Positions 25,110 to 25,954 of a DNA stretch of 25,954 nt are shown piece by piece; within the stretch, counting starts at the first letter, position 1, and every line of letters begins with the position of its first letter. The DNA is taken from the IMG/VR virus record IMGVR_UViG_3300025082_000063, positions 1 to 25,954 of that record. The stretch is one strand, 5' to 3'. Position numbers and translations under genes: made by a program. The stretch comes from a virus. The notes under the pieces are model-generated. The model was not told where the DNA came from, searched no databases, and saw only the letters and a program-made list of their open reading frames with translations.

Positions 25110-25119
25110 GGGAGTACAA
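25091..25119 (-). promoter_or_regulatory. Candidate leftward sigma70-type promoter for the main operon
   Basis: On the minus strand TTGTAC (25114-25119), 17 bases, then TGTAAT (25091-25096, 5 of 6 to consensus). Transcription would start near 25084 and run through the micro-ORF, regulators, helicase and onward. The -35 box is inside the left arm of the long inverted repeat, so a factor or structure there could control it. The -35 match is only 3 of 6. Confidence 0.35.
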
Positions 25120-25221
25120 GTCTGCTAGGCTTTGCCCTGCCTAGGCAGCGCTAGCGGACGCCCTAAGCGGGAGCCCGCGCGCCAACCAGGCTCAGGCTAA
25201 AGCCTAGCTAGACTTGCTCCC
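25110..25221. repeat. Long imperfect inverted repeat with nested palindromes
   Basis: Left arm 25110-25133 and right arm 25199-25221 are complementary over 22 pairs, interrupted only by a TA bulge (25115-25116) and a one-base bulge in the right arm. Inside the 65-base loop are CTGCCTAGGCAG (25137-25148, perfect palindrome), CGCTAGCG (25149-25156), GCGGGAGCCCGC (25167-25178) and AGGCTAAAGCCT (25194-25205, partly in the right arm). CTAG, usually a rare tetramer in bacterial DNA, occurs repeatedly here. No coding frame explains it. It could be a replication origin element, a packaging or recognition site, or a structured RNA on either strand. Confidence 0.75.
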
Positions 25222-25241
25222 CCTGTGTCAGAGAGTATAAG
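25214..25241 (+). promoter_or_regulatory. Second candidate rightward promoter
   Basis: TTGCTC (25214-25219), 16 bases, TATAAG (25236-25241, 5 of 6). The -35 box overlaps the right arm of the long inverted repeat. Weak -35; alternative to the TTGACA site at 25287. Confidence 0.22.
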
Positions 25242-25286
25242 CCTGAACATAAGTCAAGTAGCTCCTCTTCTCTGTAAAGAGTTTGC

Positions 25287-25315
25287 TTGACAAAGTGTTC
25301 ACGGATACCTACTCT
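25287..25315 (+). promoter_or_regulatory. Candidate rightward promoter with consensus -35
   Basis: TTGACA (25287-25292) is a perfect -35 box, followed by 17 bases and TACTCT (25310-25315), a weak -10. The start would be near 25322, just before the GC hairpin and the two small plus-strand ORFs. GTCAAG at 25253-25258 pairs with CTTGAC at 25286-25291, so the -35 also sits in a dyad. Confidence 0.4.
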
Positions 25316-25332
25316 ACCTTCAGACAGAGAGG

Positions 25333-25452
25333 ATGGAAACGCGGCGCCCCTTGGGGGGGCGCCGCTATTCCTCTCCGACTGTGGGGGCTCGAGTGGAGAA
25401 TCTGTTGTGGGTCCTGGCCAGTGACGTGAAGGTCCTGAAGGGGGAAGGGTGA
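25333..25452 (+). CDS. Small plus-strand ORF, 39 aa (start uncertain)
   Basis: Frame open from ATG 25333 to TGA 25450-25452. AGAGAGG touches the ATG, closer than ideal; in-frame GTGs at 25381 and 25393 (the latter with GGGGG five bases upstream) would give 23- or 19-residue products and leave the hairpin at 25341-25365 in the leader. The C-terminal part reads VENLLWVLASDVKVLKGEG. The stop overlaps the GTG of the following ORF by four bases (GTGA), the coupling used elsewhere in this genome. It could be a leader peptide for the 57-aa protein. No family recognised. Confidence 0.35.
   Translation: METRRPLGGRRYSSPTVGARVENLLWVLASDVKVLKGEG
25341..25365 (+). terminator. Strong 10-bp GC hairpin (terminator, attenuator or leader hairpin)
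   Basis: GCGGCGCCCC (25341-25350), loop TTGGG, GGGGCGCCGC (25356-25365): a perfect 10-bp stem. The downstream tract TATTCCTC is only moderately T-rich, and on the other strand the following bases are GTTTCC, so classic rho-independent termination is uncertain either way. It lies about 20 bases after the predicted rightward start site. Confidence 0.45.
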
Positions 25453-25622
25453 CTCGGGAAGAGGTGATGGTCGTCCTCGAGGAGGCAGTGAGGGACCACC
25501 TCGCCGCAGCTCTCGAGACCGAGAGAGCCCTATCGGCCCTCTACAGGGTCCTCGCAGGAGAAGAACCGGCCCTCATCGCCATCGAGGGGGCGAATCCAAC
25601 CGAGGACGAAGGGGTAACCTGA
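25449..25622 (+). CDS. Small acidic plus-strand protein, 57 aa
   Basis: GTG 25449 follows AAGGGGG by about four bases and the frame runs to TGA 25622. Codon third positions are strongly G/C, like the real genes on the other strand. The product is acidic and helical: TREEVMVVLEEAVRDHLAAA then ALSALYRVLAGEE, with a disordered acidic end (NPTEDEGVT). It resembles a small two-helix phage regulator or anti-regulator but no family is recognised. It is the only well-supported gene facing right, with a TTGACA-type promoter candidate about 130 bases upstream. Minus-strand frames across it lack ribosome sites. Confidence 0.5.
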   Translation: MTREEVMVVLEEAVRDHLAAALETERALSALYRVLAGEEPALIAIEGANPTEDEGVT

Positions 25623-25700
25623 AAATAGAGCCGGCCCGATTGTGCCCCTCACCCCCGCCCACACGATTCGACAATCGAGGTACCCCCCCCCACCCCGGGT
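25623..25700. other. Non-coding stretch with small inverted repeats
   Basis: After the 57-aa gene come a small hairpin (CGATT at 25664-25668 pairing with AATCG at 25673-25677), CGATTGT at 25637-25643 with its complement at 25671-25677, a run of nine C, and GGTACCC (25679-25685) opposite GGGTACC (25697-25703). This could be the end of the rightward transcript; no T-tract is present. No convincing gene. Confidence 0.35.
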
Positions 25701-25827
25701 ACCGAACGAGCGCTCGGTTTGGGTACAGAGCAACCGCTCGGTAGATAACAGAGCGACCGCTCGGTCAGGGTATCCCCAGCCAACAGAGCGAGCGCTCGGT
25801 ATCCAACCAACCGAACGAGCGCTCGGT
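25701..25827. repeat. Array of five 18-bp dyads (operator or origin iterons)
   Basis: Sites at 25701-25718, 25725-25742, 25748-25765, 25783-25800 and 25810-25827 fit ACMGARCRASCGCTCGGT. The right half CGCTCGGT is identical in all five; the left half matches its complement (ACCGAGCG) at 6-7 of 8 positions, with a two-base spacer. Copies 1 and 5 are identical. Starts are 24, 23, 35 and 27 bases apart. Dyads of this size suit a dimeric HTH repressor; evenly oriented repeats also suit a replication initiator. Confidence 0.82.
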
Positions 25828-25909
25828 ATCCAACCGTCCGCGATGGTCGACCCATATATGGTAGACGCGCGCGTTACTATATAAGTATCAACGGACTCCG
25901 TCTACTAGG
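25828..25909. other. A/T-richer spacer right of the dyad array
   Basis: Contains CCATATATGG, an alternating CGCGCGCG tract and CTATATAAG. A -10-like TATATA is present, but I find no matching -35 at proper distance on either strand. No ORF with a ribosome site. Confidence 0.3.
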
Positions 25910-25943
25910 ACACTGTGCGAAATGCCACACTGTGTGAAATGCC
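25910..25943. repeat. Two tandem 17-bp direct repeats at window edge
   Basis: ACACTGTGYGAAATGCC occurs at 25910-25926 and 25927-25943, differing at one base, followed by ACAC that may begin a further degenerate copy. The array may continue beyond the window. Confidence 0.7.
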
Positions 25944-25954
25944 ACACCCCACCC

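Noticed and set aside
25110-25221. Structured element as a tRNA
   Set aside because: I could not place acceptor, anticodon and T-arm elements with the required lengths or the GGTTCRA-type T-loop.
25236-25262. Leftward promoter from TTGACT and TATACT on the minus strand near 25240-25258
   Set aside because: Both boxes are good, but the spacer is only about 12 bases, too short for sigma70.
25701-25827. Dyad array as a CRISPR
   Set aside because: The repeats are only 18 bp and palindromic, the spacers are 5-17 bp and irregular, and there is no cas gene.
25642-25884. Open frames on both strands through the dyad array
   Set aside because: They translate the repeats themselves (for example recurring ERALGIQP), have no ribosome sites, and are best explained as read-through of repeated DNA.

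Overview
This window is a block of a tailed double-stranded DNA phage (class Caudoviricetes), or of a prophage carrying the same genes. It is GC-rich. Apart from two very small genes near the right edge, every gene I can support lies on the minus strand, so transcription runs from right to left. The set of virion genes (portal, head-tail adaptor, a long nozzle-like protein, several internal-virion-type proteins, no tape measure or sheath) points to a short-tailed, podovirus-like particle. The host cannot be identified from the sequence. I see no tRNA, rRNA, CRISPR array, integrase, transposase, RNA polymerase, DNA polymerase or endolysin.

Right to left the layout is as follows. (1) 24962-25954 is a non-structural regulatory stretch. 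It holds a long inverted repeat with nested palindromes (25110-25221), candidate promoters facing both ways, a strong GC hairpin, two small overlapping plus-strand ORFs, five copies of an 18-bp dyad (25701-25827) and two tandem 17-bp repeats at the edge. (2) 24127-24961 is a run of tiny overlapping leftward genes: a 26-codon ORF, a ribbon-helix-helix protein, an unknown protein and an XRE-type helix-turn-helix protein that appears to start at CTG. (3) 22863-24176 is a DnaB-type replicative helicase, followed by a small putative zinc protein, a 72-aa protein and a 166-aa protein. (4) 19859-21962 encodes the small and large terminase subunits. (5) 14389-19830 is the head module: scaffold, major capsid protein, a previously hidden 52-aa membrane protein, a glycine-rich protein, portal and a very basic lysine-rich protein. 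(6) 1-14392 is the tail and ejection module: adaptor, nozzle-like protein, a beta-helix protein, two related beta-rich virion proteins, three internal-virion-type proteins (212, 560 and about 1481 aa) and the N-terminal part of a tail fibre or appendage protein that runs off the left edge.

The genes are packed as one continuous leftward transcription unit. From the glycine-rich protein to the giant ejection protein, eight of ten gene junctions are one-base stop/start overlaps (TGATG, TAATG or TAGTG), one is a GTGA overlap and one is a 4-base gap. Translation therefore appears coupled along about 16 kb. The working picture is that small DNA-binding regulators next to a structured, repeat-rich control region switch on a helicase, terminase, head and tail cascade. 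The parts I find least explained by known phage families are the right-hand control region, the lysine-rich protein between portal and adaptor, the hidden membrane protein and the glycine-zipper protein.
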